Shown: positions 9,075 to 17,671 of the stretch, piece by piece
Layout of the letters: every line of letters starts with the position of its first letter
Numbering within the stretch: the stretch's first letter is position 1
Origin: QHXQ01 sp045807745
Lineage (GTDB): Bacteria > Acidobacteriota > Blastocatellia > Pyrinomonadales > Pyrinomonadaceae
Direction of reading: 5' to 3'
Length of the DNA: 64,000 bases
Assembly: GCA_045807745.1 (NCBI GenBank)
Contig: JBJMGT010000008.1
Location: forward strand, 62,001-126,000
Notes under the pieces: model-generated
Databases searched by the model: none
What the model was told of the DNA's origin: nothing
Seen by the model: the letters and a program-made list of their open reading frames with translations, nothing else
Made by a program: the position numbers and the translations under genes

Positions 9075-9899
9075 ATGCCCGCAGGCTCGCGTAAGCAGAA
9101 GGTCGAACCACAACCCACGTTCATTTTCAAAGGCAAGTTGAAACAGCTCAAGCGCGCTACGATGGCGAGCGTGCCGGTCGATGAGCGCACGGCCGTGGTG
9201 TCGGTCGAGCAGGTGTTGGCCGCGCCGGAATATCTCGCGGACTACATAGGCCAAGACATCACGGTGCGACTGGCCGGGCGCGCGCCACTCAAGGTGGGGC
9301 AGGAGTTGATCTTTCACGCGACGCCGTGGATGTATGGCGACAGCATCGCCGTCCAATCTCTCAGCCAAGAGCCGGCGACGACGGCGCGCGCTGCGGCGGT
9401 CGCGCCGGCCGGGCGTCAGGCAGAGCGCGATATGCGCGCACGTTTCGCTGCTGCCGATCTGGTCGTGGCCGGCCGGGTGAAAGAGGTCAGATTGCCGGCC
9501 GGGGCGCGGGCGGCGGCCACCGAGCAAGCGCCGGTGGGGCCAATCAGCGAGCATCATGCGGATTGGCGCGAAGCCGTGATCGAAGTCGCCGACGTGCTGA
9601 AAGGCAAACACGCCCGAAAGAACGTCATCGTGCGTTTCCCCGCCAGCACAGACATCAGTTGGCATCAAGCGCCGAAGTTTCATCCGGGGCAAGAGGGCTA
9701 TTTCATACTTCATAAGGCCGAAGCCACTAAAGCGCCATCGCGCCGCGCGCCCAAACGGAAAGGGACGCGTGCGGCCGTCGCAGCACCAGCGAGCGCAGAA
9801 GCTTACACAGCCCTTCATCCGGCAGACTTCCAATCCGCGCAACAACCGGGCGGCATAGAGGCGCTGGCCCAATCAGAGACGGCGCGTGTTAAAGGCTGA
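9075..9899 (+). CDS. Two-repeat protein of unknown function, paralogue B
   Basis: 274 residues from ATG 9075, chosen because GGGAGGAAG lies seven bases upstream. It is a clear paralogue of the 6475-7332 product. Shared landmarks in the same order are FIFKGKLKQLKRA, VDERTAVVSVEQV, the IGQDITV segment, PISEH, KFHPGQEGYFILHK and the terminal YTALHPADFQ. It has the same apparent internal duplication and no signal peptide. The divergent mid-region is Ala/Arg-rich. Its position after the propeller gene, 166 bases away and behind a hairpin, suggests either the end of one operon or an independently regulated copy. Function unknown. Confidence 0.7.
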   Translation: MPAGSRKQKVEPQPTFIFKGKLKQLKRATMASVPVDERTAVVSVEQVLAAPEYLADYIGQDITVRLAGRAPLKVGQELIFHATPWMYGDSIAVQSLSQEPATTARAAAVAPAGRQAERDMRARFAAADLVVAGRVKEVRLPAGARAAATEQAPVGPISEHHADWREAVIEVADVLKGKHARKNVIVRFPASTDISWHQAPKFHPGQEGYFILHKAEATKAPSRRAPKRKGTRAAVAAPASAEAYTALHPADFQSAQQPGGIEALAQSETARVKG

Positions 9900-9913
9900 G
9901 GCCGGTGCAGGCT

Positions 9914-9945
9914 TTGCCTATAAATTCGAATAGTTGCCTATAAAT
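9914..9945 (+). repeat. TTGCCTATAAAT direct repeat pair
   Basis: Two exact copies of TTGCCTATAAAT at 9914-9925 and 9934-9945, 20 bases apart start to start, directly upstream of the small membrane gene. Inverted or near copies flank the other side at 10257-10316. Confidence 0.8.
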
Positions 9946-9951
9946 CGGGCA

Positions 9952-10230
9952 ATGAAAAAGCGAATTCTAAAATCCTACGCCATCGGCTTTCTTGTACTGA
10001 CATTCCTTTACCTCGTCTCCATGTACGGCGCGGCACATCAGGATAGCATCTTGGGCACGATAGGGCTTGTGATAGCAGGTATCATTGGTCTGCCCATCAT
10101 CGCATTCTATGGTGCTGATCCCAATCCACCTCCAAGCGCCTTAGCTCTTATTGCGATAGGTATATTTGAGGTACATGTCTTTGCGGCCGTGGCTTTCGTT
10201 ATCCTGTCGGCGGTAGGCAGAAACAGATGA
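9952..10230 (+). CDS. Small membrane protein of unknown function
   Basis: 92 residues from ATG 9952 (MKKRILKSYAIGF). Three hydrophobic segments are visible: YAIGFLVLTFLYLVSMYG, then TIGLVIAGIIGLPIIAFYG, then IAIGIFEVHVFAAVAFVIL. A short polar linker carrying DPNPPPS separates the last two. No good ribosome-binding site is seen. The gene is richer in A and T than its surroundings and is bracketed by TTGCCTATAAAT-type repeats, which suggests it arrived as a unit. Family not recognised. Confidence 0.55.
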   Translation: MKKRILKSYAIGFLVLTFLYLVSMYGAAHQDSILGTIGLVIAGIIGLPIIAFYGADPNPPPSALALIAIGIFEVHVFAAVAFVILSAVGRNR

Positions 10231-10256
10231 GCAATCCGCGCGCGTTAAGCTTGGGT

Positions 10257-10316
10257 TTTATAGGCAGAATTACCACTTGCCTATTAATTAGTCCTATCTT
10301 CTGATTTTATAGGCAA
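10257..10316 (-). repeat. Inverted TTTATAGGCA repeat set
   Basis: TTTATAGGCA at 10257-10266, TTGCCTATTAAT at 10277-10288 and TTTTATAGGCAA at 10305-10316. The first and third are inverted relative to the copies at 9914-9945. The second can pair with the third to form a hairpin. Together they bracket the small membrane gene. Confidence 0.75.
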
Positions 10317-10378
10317 GGCCAGTAGAGGCTTGCCAGAGTTTGCTGGCATAAGCCGCCGGCGTTTTGAGGAGGAGACTG

Positions 10379-10885
10379 ATGGCACTTAGTCAATCTTTAT
10401 TGCCTGAGTTTGATCAAGAGATGGCCAACACGCGCAAGACGCTTGCGCGTGTGCCGGAGGACAAGCTCGACTGGCGACCGCATGAGAAGTCGATGACGAT
10501 GGGGGGCCTTGCGACGCATCTGGCGAATCTGCCGAGTTGGGCGGCGCACGGGATTAACTTGGACGAGTTGGACGTGGCGCCGAACGGCGTGCCGTTTCGT
10601 GTGGAGCAGATCAAGTCGCGGGCGGAGGCGCTGGAGAATTTCGACCGCAACGTGGCGGACGCGCGGGCGGCTATCACGGGCGCGAGCGACGAACATTTGT
10701 TCAAGTCTTGGTCGCTCCTGTCCAACGGGCGGACGATCATGACCATGCCGCGCGTCGCCGTGTTGCGCAGCTTTGTGATGAATCACATGATTCACCACCG
10801 CGCGCAACTCGGTGTCTATCTGCGCCTCAATGATATACCCGTACCTTCCGTTTACGGGCCGACGGCCGACGAGGGCAGCCTGTGA
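10379..10885 (+). CDS. DinB-family four-helix protein
   Basis: 168 residues; ATG 10379 is chosen because GAGGAGGAG lies just upstream. The family is a four-helix bundle metal-binding fold related to DinB/YfiT thiol transferases. The expected histidines are present: one in the helix ATHLANLPSW and the pair in NHMIHHRAQLGVYL near the C-terminus. The RPHEKSMTMGGL segment is typical of acidobacterial and Bacteroidetes DinB proteins. Substrate unknown; related proteins transfer low-molecular-weight thiols or act in stress responses. Confidence 0.85.
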   Translation: MALSQSLLPEFDQEMANTRKTLARVPEDKLDWRPHEKSMTMGGLATHLANLPSWAAHGINLDELDVAPNGVPFRVEQIKSRAEALENFDRNVADARAAITGASDEHLFKSWSLLSNGRTIMTMPRVAVLRSFVMNHMIHHRAQLGVYLRLNDIPVPSVYGPTADEGSL

Positions 10886-10912
10886 GCGCGCGAAACTCGT
10901 GCCCGATCCGGG

Positions 10913-10918
10913 TATAAT
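10913..10918 (+). promoter_or_regulatory. Candidate -10 element upstream of metallopeptidase gene
   Basis: TATAAT occurs 47 bases before the GTG start of the metallopeptidase gene. No clear -35 is seen at 16-18 bases upstream. The box sits inside a small CCCGAT/ATCGGG palindrome. Confidence 0.35.
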
Positions 10919-10964
10919 CGGGCCGTTCTTGCTTTCCGATTGACTGGCGCGGGCAAAAGACACG

Positions 10965-11984
10965 GTGGCTGGTTTCTCCTGGCGGCGCGTGACTGACGAG
11001 CAATTGCTCGACATGCGTTTGTGCGATCTGCCGATCCGCATGGCGGGGACGGCGCTCGCGCAGCGCATCAAGCATCTCTACGTCGAGTTGGCTGAGCGCG
11101 GCCTGCGTTTTCGCCCGCACGTGTGGCTCTCAGCCGAGTGGTTCTCGCCCGACGGCGTGCCCGGCTTCGCCATTCCCTTCTACCTCGCGCACCCGCGCTT
11201 GATGCGGCTCGAACGCCGGCAGATGTTGGAGGTCGAAGGCGCGACCGAGCGCGACTGTCTGCGCATCATGCGCCACGAAGCGGGGCACGCTTTGAGTAAC
11301 GCTTACCGCTTACACTACAAACGGCGCTGGCGCGAGTTGTTCGGCTCGTTCACCAAACCTTATCCGGAGTTCTACAAACCGAAACCGCACAGCCGCAACC
11401 ATGTGCTGCACCTCGCGGCGTGGTACGCGCAGGCGCATCCGGCGGAAGACTTCGCCGAGACGTTCGCCGTCTGGCTCGCGCCCGGCGGGCGCTGGCGCAG
11501 TCGCTATCAGAATTGGCCCGCGCTCAGCAAACTCGAATACATTGACGAGTTGATGGAAGAGTTGAGTGGGCGCGCGCCCGTCGTGCGTCGGCGCGCCAAG
11601 GTCGAACCTTTGAGTGAATTGAAGCTGACCTTGCGCGCCCACTACGAACGCAAACGCGCGCGCTACGTCATGCGCAGCCCCGCGCCGTTCGACCCCGATC
11701 TGCAACGCATCTTCGCGCCGCGCACAGGGCACAACACGGCGCGCCCCACGGCTGTCAGCTACCTGCGCCGCGTCCGGCGCGAACTCGTGCATGCGGTGGC
11801 TGAAGGCACGGGCATGCACGCTTATGCTGTCGATCAGATCATGGCGCACGTGATTGATCGCTGTCGCGCATTGCGCCTGCGGCTCGGACTGTCGCAGGAG
11901 CAGACGCGGCGCAAGGTGCTCGTCATGCTGACCGTGCAGACGATGAACGGCGTGCACACAGGCTATCACCGCATTCCCTTATGA
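10965..11984 (+). CDS. Putative zinc metallopeptidase
   Basis: 339 residues from GTG 10965. A zinc-peptidase signature, RHEAGHAL (HExxH type), lies near residue 105. Downstream, HPAEDFAETFAVWLAP supplies the glutamate/histidine-rich second helix seen in putative zinc-binding metallopeptidases. Predicted cytoplasmic, as no signal peptide is seen. The C-terminal 120 residues are Arg-rich and unassigned. Its last bases overlap the ATG of the ATP-grasp gene (ATGA arrangement), implying translational coupling. The pair may act on the same peptide, one ligating and one cleaving; that role is inference. Confidence 0.75.
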   Translation: MAGFSWRRVTDEQLLDMRLCDLPIRMAGTALAQRIKHLYVELAERGLRFRPHVWLSAEWFSPDGVPGFAIPFYLAHPRLMRLERRQMLEVEGATERDCLRIMRHEAGHALSNAYRLHYKRRWRELFGSFTKPYPEFYKPKPHSRNHVLHLAAWYAQAHPAEDFAETFAVWLAPGGRWRSRYQNWPALSKLEYIDELMEELSGRAPVVRRRAKVEPLSELKLTLRAHYERKRARYVMRSPAPFDPDLQRIFAPRTGHNTARPTAVSYLRRVRRELVHAVAEGTGMHAYAVDQIMAHVIDRCRALRLRLGLSQEQTRRKVLVMLTVQTMNGVHTGYHRIPL

Positions 11985-13018
11985 AGCAGCTCGTCACAAA
12001 TCCGCTGCGCATCATCGTCTTGATGCACCAGGACTGCATCCCGCCGCGCTCCTTGAAAGGGCACGGCAACAAGGAGGCGCAAATCTGGCGCACGGAGTAC
12101 GACGTGATGAAGACTTTGACGCGCATCGGGCATGAGGTGCACGCCGTCGGCATCACGAACGACCTGCGCGTGATTCGCCGCGCGGCGCGCCGGCACAAGC
12201 CACACATCGCCTACAATCTCTTGGAAGAGTTTGCCGGTCATCCTCTGTACGATCAACACGTCGTCAGTTATCTGGAGTTGATTCAGATGCGCTACACGGG
12301 TTGCAATCCGCTGGGGCTGACGCTCGCGCGCAACAAGGCGCTGACTAAAAAGATTCTCGCCTATCACGACATACACGTGCCACGCTTCGTCGTCTTCCCG
12401 CCGAAGTGGAAGGCGCGGCGGCCCGGTCGTCTGAAGTTTCCGCTGATCGTCAAGTCGCTCATCGACGAAGGCTCAATCGGCATCGCGCACGCGTCCGTCG
12501 TGCGCGACGATGAAAAGCTCGCCGAGCGCGTCAACTTCATCCATGAGCAGACCGGCAAGTCTGCGCTCGTCGAAGAGTACATCGAAGGACGCGAGGTGTA
12601 CGTCGGCGTGATCGGCAACAACAAGCTGGACGCCTATCCGCCGTGGGAGTTGTTACTCAAAGACCTGCCCGAAGGCGCGCCGAACATCGCCACTTATAAG
12701 ATCAAGTGGGACGTGAACTATCAAAAACGCGTCGGCGTCGTCACACAAGCCGCCGAGTTACCCGCCGAGACGAAGCAGAAGATGACGCGTCTCTCAAAAC
12801 GCATCTATCGATTGTTAGGCTTGAGCGGCTACGCGCGCATTGATTATCGCCTACGCGCTGACGGGCGCATGTATGTGCTCGAAGTCAATCCCAATCCGCA
12901 GATCGCGCGCGGCGAAGACTTCGCCGATTCGGCCGCCAAGGTCGGCATCCGCTATGAACAACTCCTGCAAAAGATCATCGCGCTCGGCCTAAGCTACGAT
13001 CCGATGAGCCGCATCTAG
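11981..13018 (+). CDS. ATP-grasp ligase, D-Ala-D-Ala ligase-like
   Basis: 345 residues. The D-Ala-D-Ala-ligase-type ATP-grasp fold is visible: N-terminal Rossmann-like part (IIVLMHQDCIPPRS), the NPLGLTLARNKALTK segment, KFPLIVKSLIDEGSIGI for ATP binding and EEYIEGREVYVGVIG. The metal ligands sit in YARIDYRLRADGRMYVLEVN-P-N-P. It probably activates a carboxylate and joins it to an amine; the substrate is not predictable. Translationally coupled to the metallopeptidase gene by a 4-base overlap. It is not a typical Ddl, because the N-terminal region diverges and the cell-wall gene context is missing. Confidence 0.8.
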   Translation: MKQLVTNPLRIIVLMHQDCIPPRSLKGHGNKEAQIWRTEYDVMKTLTRIGHEVHAVGITNDLRVIRRAARRHKPHIAYNLLEEFAGHPLYDQHVVSYLELIQMRYTGCNPLGLTLARNKALTKKILAYHDIHVPRFVVFPPKWKARRPGRLKFPLIVKSLIDEGSIGIAHASVVRDDEKLAERVNFIHEQTGKSALVEEYIEGREVYVGVIGNNKLDAYPPWELLLKDLPEGAPNIATYKIKWDVNYQKRVGVVTQAAELPAETKQKMTRLSKRIYRLLGLSGYARIDYRLRADGRMYVLEVNPNPQIARGEDFADSAAKVGIRYEQLLQKIIALGLSYDPMSRI

Positions 13019-13138
13019 GTCAGTCATCCGTATTGACTTATTCGTGAATCGGTTATGAAATAACTGAAAAGCTAATCAAGCCGCTAACTTCCGGTTGAGC
13101 ACATACGGAGTTACGCAATAGCAAAGGGTATACAGGTC

Positions 13139-14110
13139 ATGCGTTATCGCAGGTTCGGGCGCACGGGTTGGCAGGTCTCAGAGATCGGCTACGGCATGTG
13201 GGGCATGGGCGGTTGGAGCGGCGCGGACGATGAAGAGTCGATTGCGTCGCTGCAATACGCCGTTGAGTTGGGTTGCAACTTCTTCGACACCGCGTGGGGC
13301 TACGGCGAGGGTCGGAGTGAAGCCTTGCTCGGTCGCTTAGTCCGCGCCAATCCGCAGACGAAACTCTACACCGCAACCAAAATCCCGCCGAAAAACTTTC
13401 AGTGGCCGGCGCGACCTGAGCACACCGTCGCAGAAACTTTCCCGCCCGATCATATCGAACGGTTTGTCCACGAGAGCCTGCAACACGCCGGTCTCGACAG
13501 CTACGATCTCATGCAACTGCACACGTGGGACGATGGCTGGCTGACGGATGATCGTTGGTACAAACAGCTTGACGAGTTGCGCAGTCAAGGTCTCTTTCAA
13601 GCCATCGGCCTCAGCCTGAATCGTTGGGAGCCTTGGAACGGTGTGCGTGCGGTGCGCAGCGGTCTTATCGATGCCGTGCAGGTCATCTACAACATCTTCG
13701 ATCAGAATCCGGAGGACGAACTCTTCCCCGCCTGCGCCGAAGATGACGTGGCCGTCATCGCGCGCGTGCCCTTCGACGAAGGCACACTCACCGGCATGCT
13801 CACCACAGAGAGCCACTGGCCCGAAGGCGACTGGCGCAACCTCTACTTTGTGCCTGAGAATTTAATTCCGAGCGTCGCACGAGCAGACGCCTTGAAGCCC
13901 CTTGTGCCCGCCGGCATGACGATGCCTGAGTTGGCGCTACGTTTCATCCTCAACAACCCGACCGTCAACACCATCATCCCCGGCATGCGCAAACGCGCCA
14001 ACGTCGCCGCCAACCTCAACGCCAGCGACAAGGGGCCGCTGCCTGAAGACCTCCACACACAACTGCGCGCGCACCGTTGGGAACGTAAGCCTACCTCTTG
14101 GTCGCAGTGA
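13139..14110 (+). CDS. Aldo/keto reductase
   Basis: 323 residues, an NADPH-dependent oxidoreductase of the AKR superfamily with a TIM-barrel fold. The catalytic tetrad is visible: Asp50 and Tyr55 in FFDTAWGYGEG, Lys81 in YTATKIPP and His128 in LMQLHTWDD. The C-terminus contains NTIIPGMRKRANVAANL, the usual cofactor phosphate-binding segment. The substrate is unknown. The stop codon overlaps the GTG start of the next gene (GTGA), so the two are probably co-translated. Confidence 0.9.
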   Translation: MRYRRFGRTGWQVSEIGYGMWGMGGWSGADDEESIASLQYAVELGCNFFDTAWGYGEGRSEALLGRLVRANPQTKLYTATKIPPKNFQWPARPEHTVAETFPPDHIERFVHESLQHAGLDSYDLMQLHTWDDGWLTDDRWYKQLDELRSQGLFQAIGLSLNRWEPWNGVRAVRSGLIDAVQVIYNIFDQNPEDELFPACAEDDVAVIARVPFDEGTLTGMLTTESHWPEGDWRNLYFVPENLIPSVARADALKPLVPAGMTMPELALRFILNNPTVNTIIPGMRKRANVAANLNASDKGPLPEDLHTQLRAHRWERKPTSWSQ

Positions 14111-16404
14111 AGCCCATACGCACACGCGCGCTGACGCCGCTGTTCGCTGCGACGCTGTTCGTCAGCGCGGCGCTCTTGTTCTGGGTCGAGCCGATGGTGG
14201 CGAAGATGCTGCTGCCGCTCCTCGGCGGGACGCCGGCTGTGTGGAACACCTGTCTGCTCTTTTTTCAACTCATGCTGCTCGCCGGCTATGCCTACGCGCT
14301 CGGCGCGGCCAAGTGGCTCACGCCGCGCCAACAGATCGTCGCCCAGCTTGCGTTGCTCATCGTTGCTTTCGTCAGTCTGCCCATCGCGCTCGCGCCCGCG
14401 ACCATCAACTCCGTCCCCTCCGAAGGCAATCCGGCCTTCTGGCTGATCGGTCGGCTACTGCTCACGGTGGGGCTGCCTTTCTTCATCCTCGCGGCCAACA
14501 GCCCGCTGCTGCAACAATGGTTCGCTGCAACAACTCACACACGCGCACGCGATCCTTATTTTCTCTACGCCGCGTCGAACACCGGCAGTCTGCTCGCGCT
14601 CGTCGCCTATCCCGCGCTGCTCGAACCGCATCTCAACCTGCGCCAGCAGAGCAAACTCTGGGTTTACAGCTATGCCCTGCTCGTCGCCCTCGTCGCTCTC
14701 TGCGCTCTCACGCTCCGGCGCACACACACGCCGGACGAGCACAGCAATGAACAACCCGCAGTTAACGATGAGCAAGCAACAATAAATGAAGACCAAATAG
14801 CTATCAATCAATCTCAACGGACAACAGACGATGGACAACGAACAACGGACAACGAGCAGCTTTCACGTCCTCGCCGTTTGCGCTGGCTCGCGTTGGCGTT
14901 CGTGCCGTCGAGCCTGATGCTCGGCGTGACGACATTCATCTCAACCGACATCGCCTCGCTACCGCTGCTCTGGGTCGTCCCGCTCGCGCTCTACCTGCTT
15001 ACGCTCATATTAGCTTTCGCGCACCGCCAACTCTTACGCCCGCGCCTGCTCGCGCGCATCCTGCCGGGCGTGACACTCGTGCTCGTGCTTGTCTATCTCT
15101 CCGGCGCTGCGCAGCCCGCCGCGCTCATCATCTTCGTCCACCTGCTCTACTTCTTCGTCGCCGCCCTGACCTGTCACACACTACTCGCCGCCGACCGGCC
15201 CGCGCCCGCCCACCTTGCCGAGTTCTACCTCTGGCTGGCGACCGGCGGCGCGCTCGGCGGTCTCTTCAATGCACTCGTCGCGCCCGCCGTCTTCAACAGT
15301 GTGCCTGAATACCCGCTCGCCATCGTGCTCGCCTGCCTGCTGCTCTGGCGACCGGCGCAACACACAACAACGAAGCGCGCGCGCCAACTCGACTTGGTCG
15401 TGCCCGTCTGTCTGGCCTTGCTGACACTGCTACTGACGCTCGTCGCCGACCGTTACGATCTTGAATACGTGCAGGCGCTCGCCGTCGCGGTCGGCGTGCC
15501 GCTCATCATCGCTTATCAGTTTCGCCGCCGCCCCTTGCGCTTCGCGCTCGCGCTCGGTGCTGTTCTGCTCGGCAGTCAACTGTTCGCGCAACTAAACTCG
15601 CGCACGCTCAACGCCGAGCGCAACTTTTTCGGCGTGCTGCGCGTCACGCGCGACGAGCGCGACACGCTCCACTGGCTCTACAACGGCAGCACGATTCATG
15701 GTCGCCAGTACACAGACTTCACACGCCAGTGCGAGCCGCTCTCTTACTATCATCGCGAAGGCCCGCTCGGTCAGGTCTTCAGCGCGTTTCAAGCGCGGAC
15801 GCCCGCACCCGATGTCGCTATCGTCGGTCTCGGCACGGGCGCGACCGCCGCTTACGCCCGCGCCAATGAACGCTGGACGTTCTACGAGATCAACCCGGCG
15901 GTCGTCGGCGTCGCCCGCGCGCCCGAATATTTCACTTACTTGATCAACTGCGCGCACGCGCCCGTCTCAGTCGTCCTTGGCGACGCGCGTTTGCAACTAC
16001 AACGCGCGCCCGGTGCAGCCTATGGTCTCATCGTGCTAGATGCCTTTAGCTCCGACGCGATCCCCGTACATCTGATGACGCAGCAGGCGCTCGACCTTTA
16101 TCTGTCGAAGCTCGCGCCCGCCGGTCTCATCGTCTTCCACATCTCAAACCGCAGCCTCGACCTGCACCCGGTCGTCGCCGACCTCGCGCGCAGCCGCAAC
16201 CTCGCCTGCCTCGTCCGCGACGACGTGCAACCCAATCAGACCGAAGGCAAAGAGTCCTCCCAATGGGTCGTCATGGTGCGCAAGCCAGAAGACATGGGCA
16301 CGCTGCTTAACGACCAGCGCTGGCACACGCTCGACGGCGATGCCAACCGCCGCGTCTGGACAGACGACTTCTCCAACATCCTCAGCATCTTCAAGTGGCG
16401 CTAA
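14107..16404 (+). CDS. Membrane-anchored spermidine-synthase-like protein
   Basis: 765 residues if GTG 14107 is used. That start gives the common GTGA overlap with the upstream stop; an in-frame TTG at 14098 is the alternative. The N-terminal half has about a dozen hydrophobic segments, beginning LFAATLFVSAALLFWVEP. The C-terminal 230 residues resemble spermidine synthases/methyltransferases: VAIVGLGTGATAAYA, YEINPAVVGVA, LGDARLQL and LIVLDAFSSDAIPVHL. Such fusions are common in bacteria and their product is unproven. A hydrophilic loop at about residues 215-255 is encoded by degenerate heptamer repeats (14818-14859), an unusual insertion between membrane segments. Confidence 0.82.
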   Translation: MKPIRTRALTPLFAATLFVSAALLFWVEPMVAKMLLPLLGGTPAVWNTCLLFFQLMLLAGYAYALGAAKWLTPRQQIVAQLALLIVAFVSLPIALAPATINSVPSEGNPAFWLIGRLLLTVGLPFFILAANSPLLQQWFAATTHTRARDPYFLYAASNTGSLLALVAYPALLEPHLNLRQQSKLWVYSYALLVALVALCALTLRRTHTPDEHSNEQPAVNDEQATINEDQIAINQSQRTTDDGQRTTDNEQLSRPRRLRWLALAFVPSSLMLGVTTFISTDIASLPLLWVVPLALYLLTLILAFAHRQLLRPRLLARILPGVTLVLVLVYLSGAAQPAALIIFVHLLYFFVAALTCHTLLAADRPAPAHLAEFYLWLATGGALGGLFNALVAPAVFNSVPEYPLAIVLACLLLWRPAQHTTTKRARQLDLVVPVCLALLTLLLTLVADRYDLEYVQALAVAVGVPLIIAYQFRRRPLRFALALGAVLLGSQLFAQLNSRTLNAERNFFGVLRVTRDERDTLHWLYNGSTIHGRQYTDFTRQCEPLSYYHREGPLGQVFSAFQARTPAPDVAIVGLGTGATAAYARANERWTFYEINPAVVGVARAPEYFTYLINCAHAPVSVVLGDARLQLQRAPGAAYGLIVLDAFSSDAIPVHLMTQQALDLYLSKLAPAGLIVFHISNRSLDLHPVVADLARSRNLACLVRDDVQPNQTEGKESSQWVVMVRKPEDMGTLLNDQRWHTLDGDANRRVWTDDFSNILSIFKWR
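14818..14859 (+). repeat. In-gene heptamer tandem repeat (CGGACAA type)
   Basis: Six consecutive 7-base units: CGGACAA, CAGACGA, TGGACAA, CGAACAA, CGGACAA, CGAGCAG. They lie in frame inside the spermidine-synthase-like gene and encode a polar loop (QRTTDDGQRTTDN). Less regular heptads may continue upstream to about 14745. The period matches the intergenic heptamer repeats elsewhere in the window. Confidence 0.7.
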
Positions 16405-16512
16405 TGGGGCGAGGGCAACTGTTCATATCTATTGTGCTATTCAGTTGTGTTTCTGCGGTAAAATGATTAGTAGACTTAGGAGTCAACACGATAAAGAGTT
16501 AGGAAGAGCGTG

Positions 16513-16914
16513 ATGTCAACTGATCAAGATCATGAGTTGGCCCGGCAGCAGTTAGGCGCGTTGCTCAGTTTATATGAACACCACCTCGATCTCTTCTGGA
16601 AGTGGATCACGCTCTATGCCACGATTGTTACAGGCATCAGTGTCTATATTTTCAATAAAGATATTACGCCGCCGACCAAACGTTTATTCCCGCTCTTGAT
16701 CGCGGTCGCATCGCTGGGCGTCGCGTTCGGTTGCTTCATCATGTGGTCCTGGCTCAAGGAGCTTGAAAGCGAGTTCAAGAGCATCGCTGATGAAGTTAAG
16801 GCTCTGCGCTATCCAAGTTTCTTAGGCATCAGGATGACCGGCGCGGCGCTCGTCGCCACGTTGCTCTTTGCCGCGTTTAATGTGCTGTACGCCATCTATG
16901 GTAGATTTCAATAA
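16513..16914 (+). CDS. Small membrane protein, function unknown
   Basis: 133 residues from ATG 16513, chosen over the GTG three bases earlier because AGGAAGAG gives better spacing. Three hydrophobic segments are visible: WKWITLYATIVTGISVYIF, then FPLLIAVASLGVAFGCFIMW, then ALVATLLFAAFNVLYAIYG. A charged cytoplasmic-type helix (LKELESEFKSIADEVKAL) separates the last two. No family recognised. It stands alone between the spermidine-synthase-like gene and a membrane hydrolase-like gene. Confidence 0.6.
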   Translation: MSTDQDHELARQQLGALLSLYEHHLDLFWKWITLYATIVTGISVYIFNKDITPPTKRLFPLLIAVASLGVAFGCFIMWSWLKELESEFKSIADEVKALRYPSFLGIRMTGAALVATLLFAAFNVLYAIYGRFQ

Positions 16915-17000
16915 AGTCGTCTGCGTGGTAAATGAGCCGGCGCGCCGTTCGTGCCATTAAGCTTGAAGTTGCTTATTCCGCCCGGTCTGTGGAGAGACGT

Positions 17001-17654
17001 ATGTTCGTCGGGCACTTAGCGGTCGGGCTGTTGGGGAAGCGGCTTGAGCCGAAGGTGTCGCTCGGCACGTGGATGCTGGCCGTGCTGCTCGCCGATCTGC
17101 TCTTCTTTCCGTTCATGCTCGCCGGTCTCGAACATGTCGCGGCTGTGCCCGGCGTCACGTCGAATCGCATGGTGGGACATGACATCGCTTACAGTCATAG
17201 TCTGTTGCTGGACGTAGTTTGGGCGGCGCTGTTCGCGGGAGTCTATTTCATGCGGCGGCGTGACTCGCGCGGGGCGTGGTTGCTCGCGGCGGCCGTCGTA
17301 AGTCACTGGGTGCTGGATGTCATCAGTCACCGACCTGATATGCCGCTTGCGCCGGGCGTGCGGCAGGTCTTTGGCTTCGGTCTGTGGAACTCTATCCCCG
17401 CTACATTGATCGTCGAAGGCGGTTTCTGGTTGCTGGCCATCATCTTGTACGTGCGCGCGACGCGAGCCAGAAAACGTGCGGGCGTGTACGCGTTCTGGAT
17501 CGGTGTTGCGCTGTTCACGCTGATCTGGCACGGCAACATCACCGCCGGGATAGACCCCAATCCCATCCGGGCCGGCATCGGCGGCTTAATCGTCTTCTCG
17601 CTGATAGTGGCTTGGGCTTACTGGATGAATCGCCTGCGCCCCGCTCAAGCTTGA
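17001..17654 (+). CDS. YdjM/metal-dependent-hydrolase-like membrane protein
   Basis: 217 residues from ATG 17001, supported by GGAGAG six bases upstream and by the typical start MFVGHLAVGLLGKR; an upstream in-frame ATG at 16932 is less likely. Several membrane helices hold conserved His/Asp residues (VGHDIAYSHSLLLDV, then VSHWVLDVISHRPDMPL). These resemble membrane-bound metal-dependent hydrolases of the YdjM/LexA-regulated type. Enzymatic activity is not established for the family. No operon partner is evident. Confidence 0.65.
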   Translation: MFVGHLAVGLLGKRLEPKVSLGTWMLAVLLADLLFFPFMLAGLEHVAAVPGVTSNRMVGHDIAYSHSLLLDVVWAALFAGVYFMRRRDSRGAWLLAAAVVSHWVLDVISHRPDMPLAPGVRQVFGFGLWNSIPATLIVEGGFWLLAIILYVRATRARKRAGVYAFWIGVALFTLIWHGNITAGIDPNPIRAGIGGLIVFSLIVAWAYWMNRLRPAQA

Positions 17655-17671
17655 TAGTGTAAGGATGCAAG

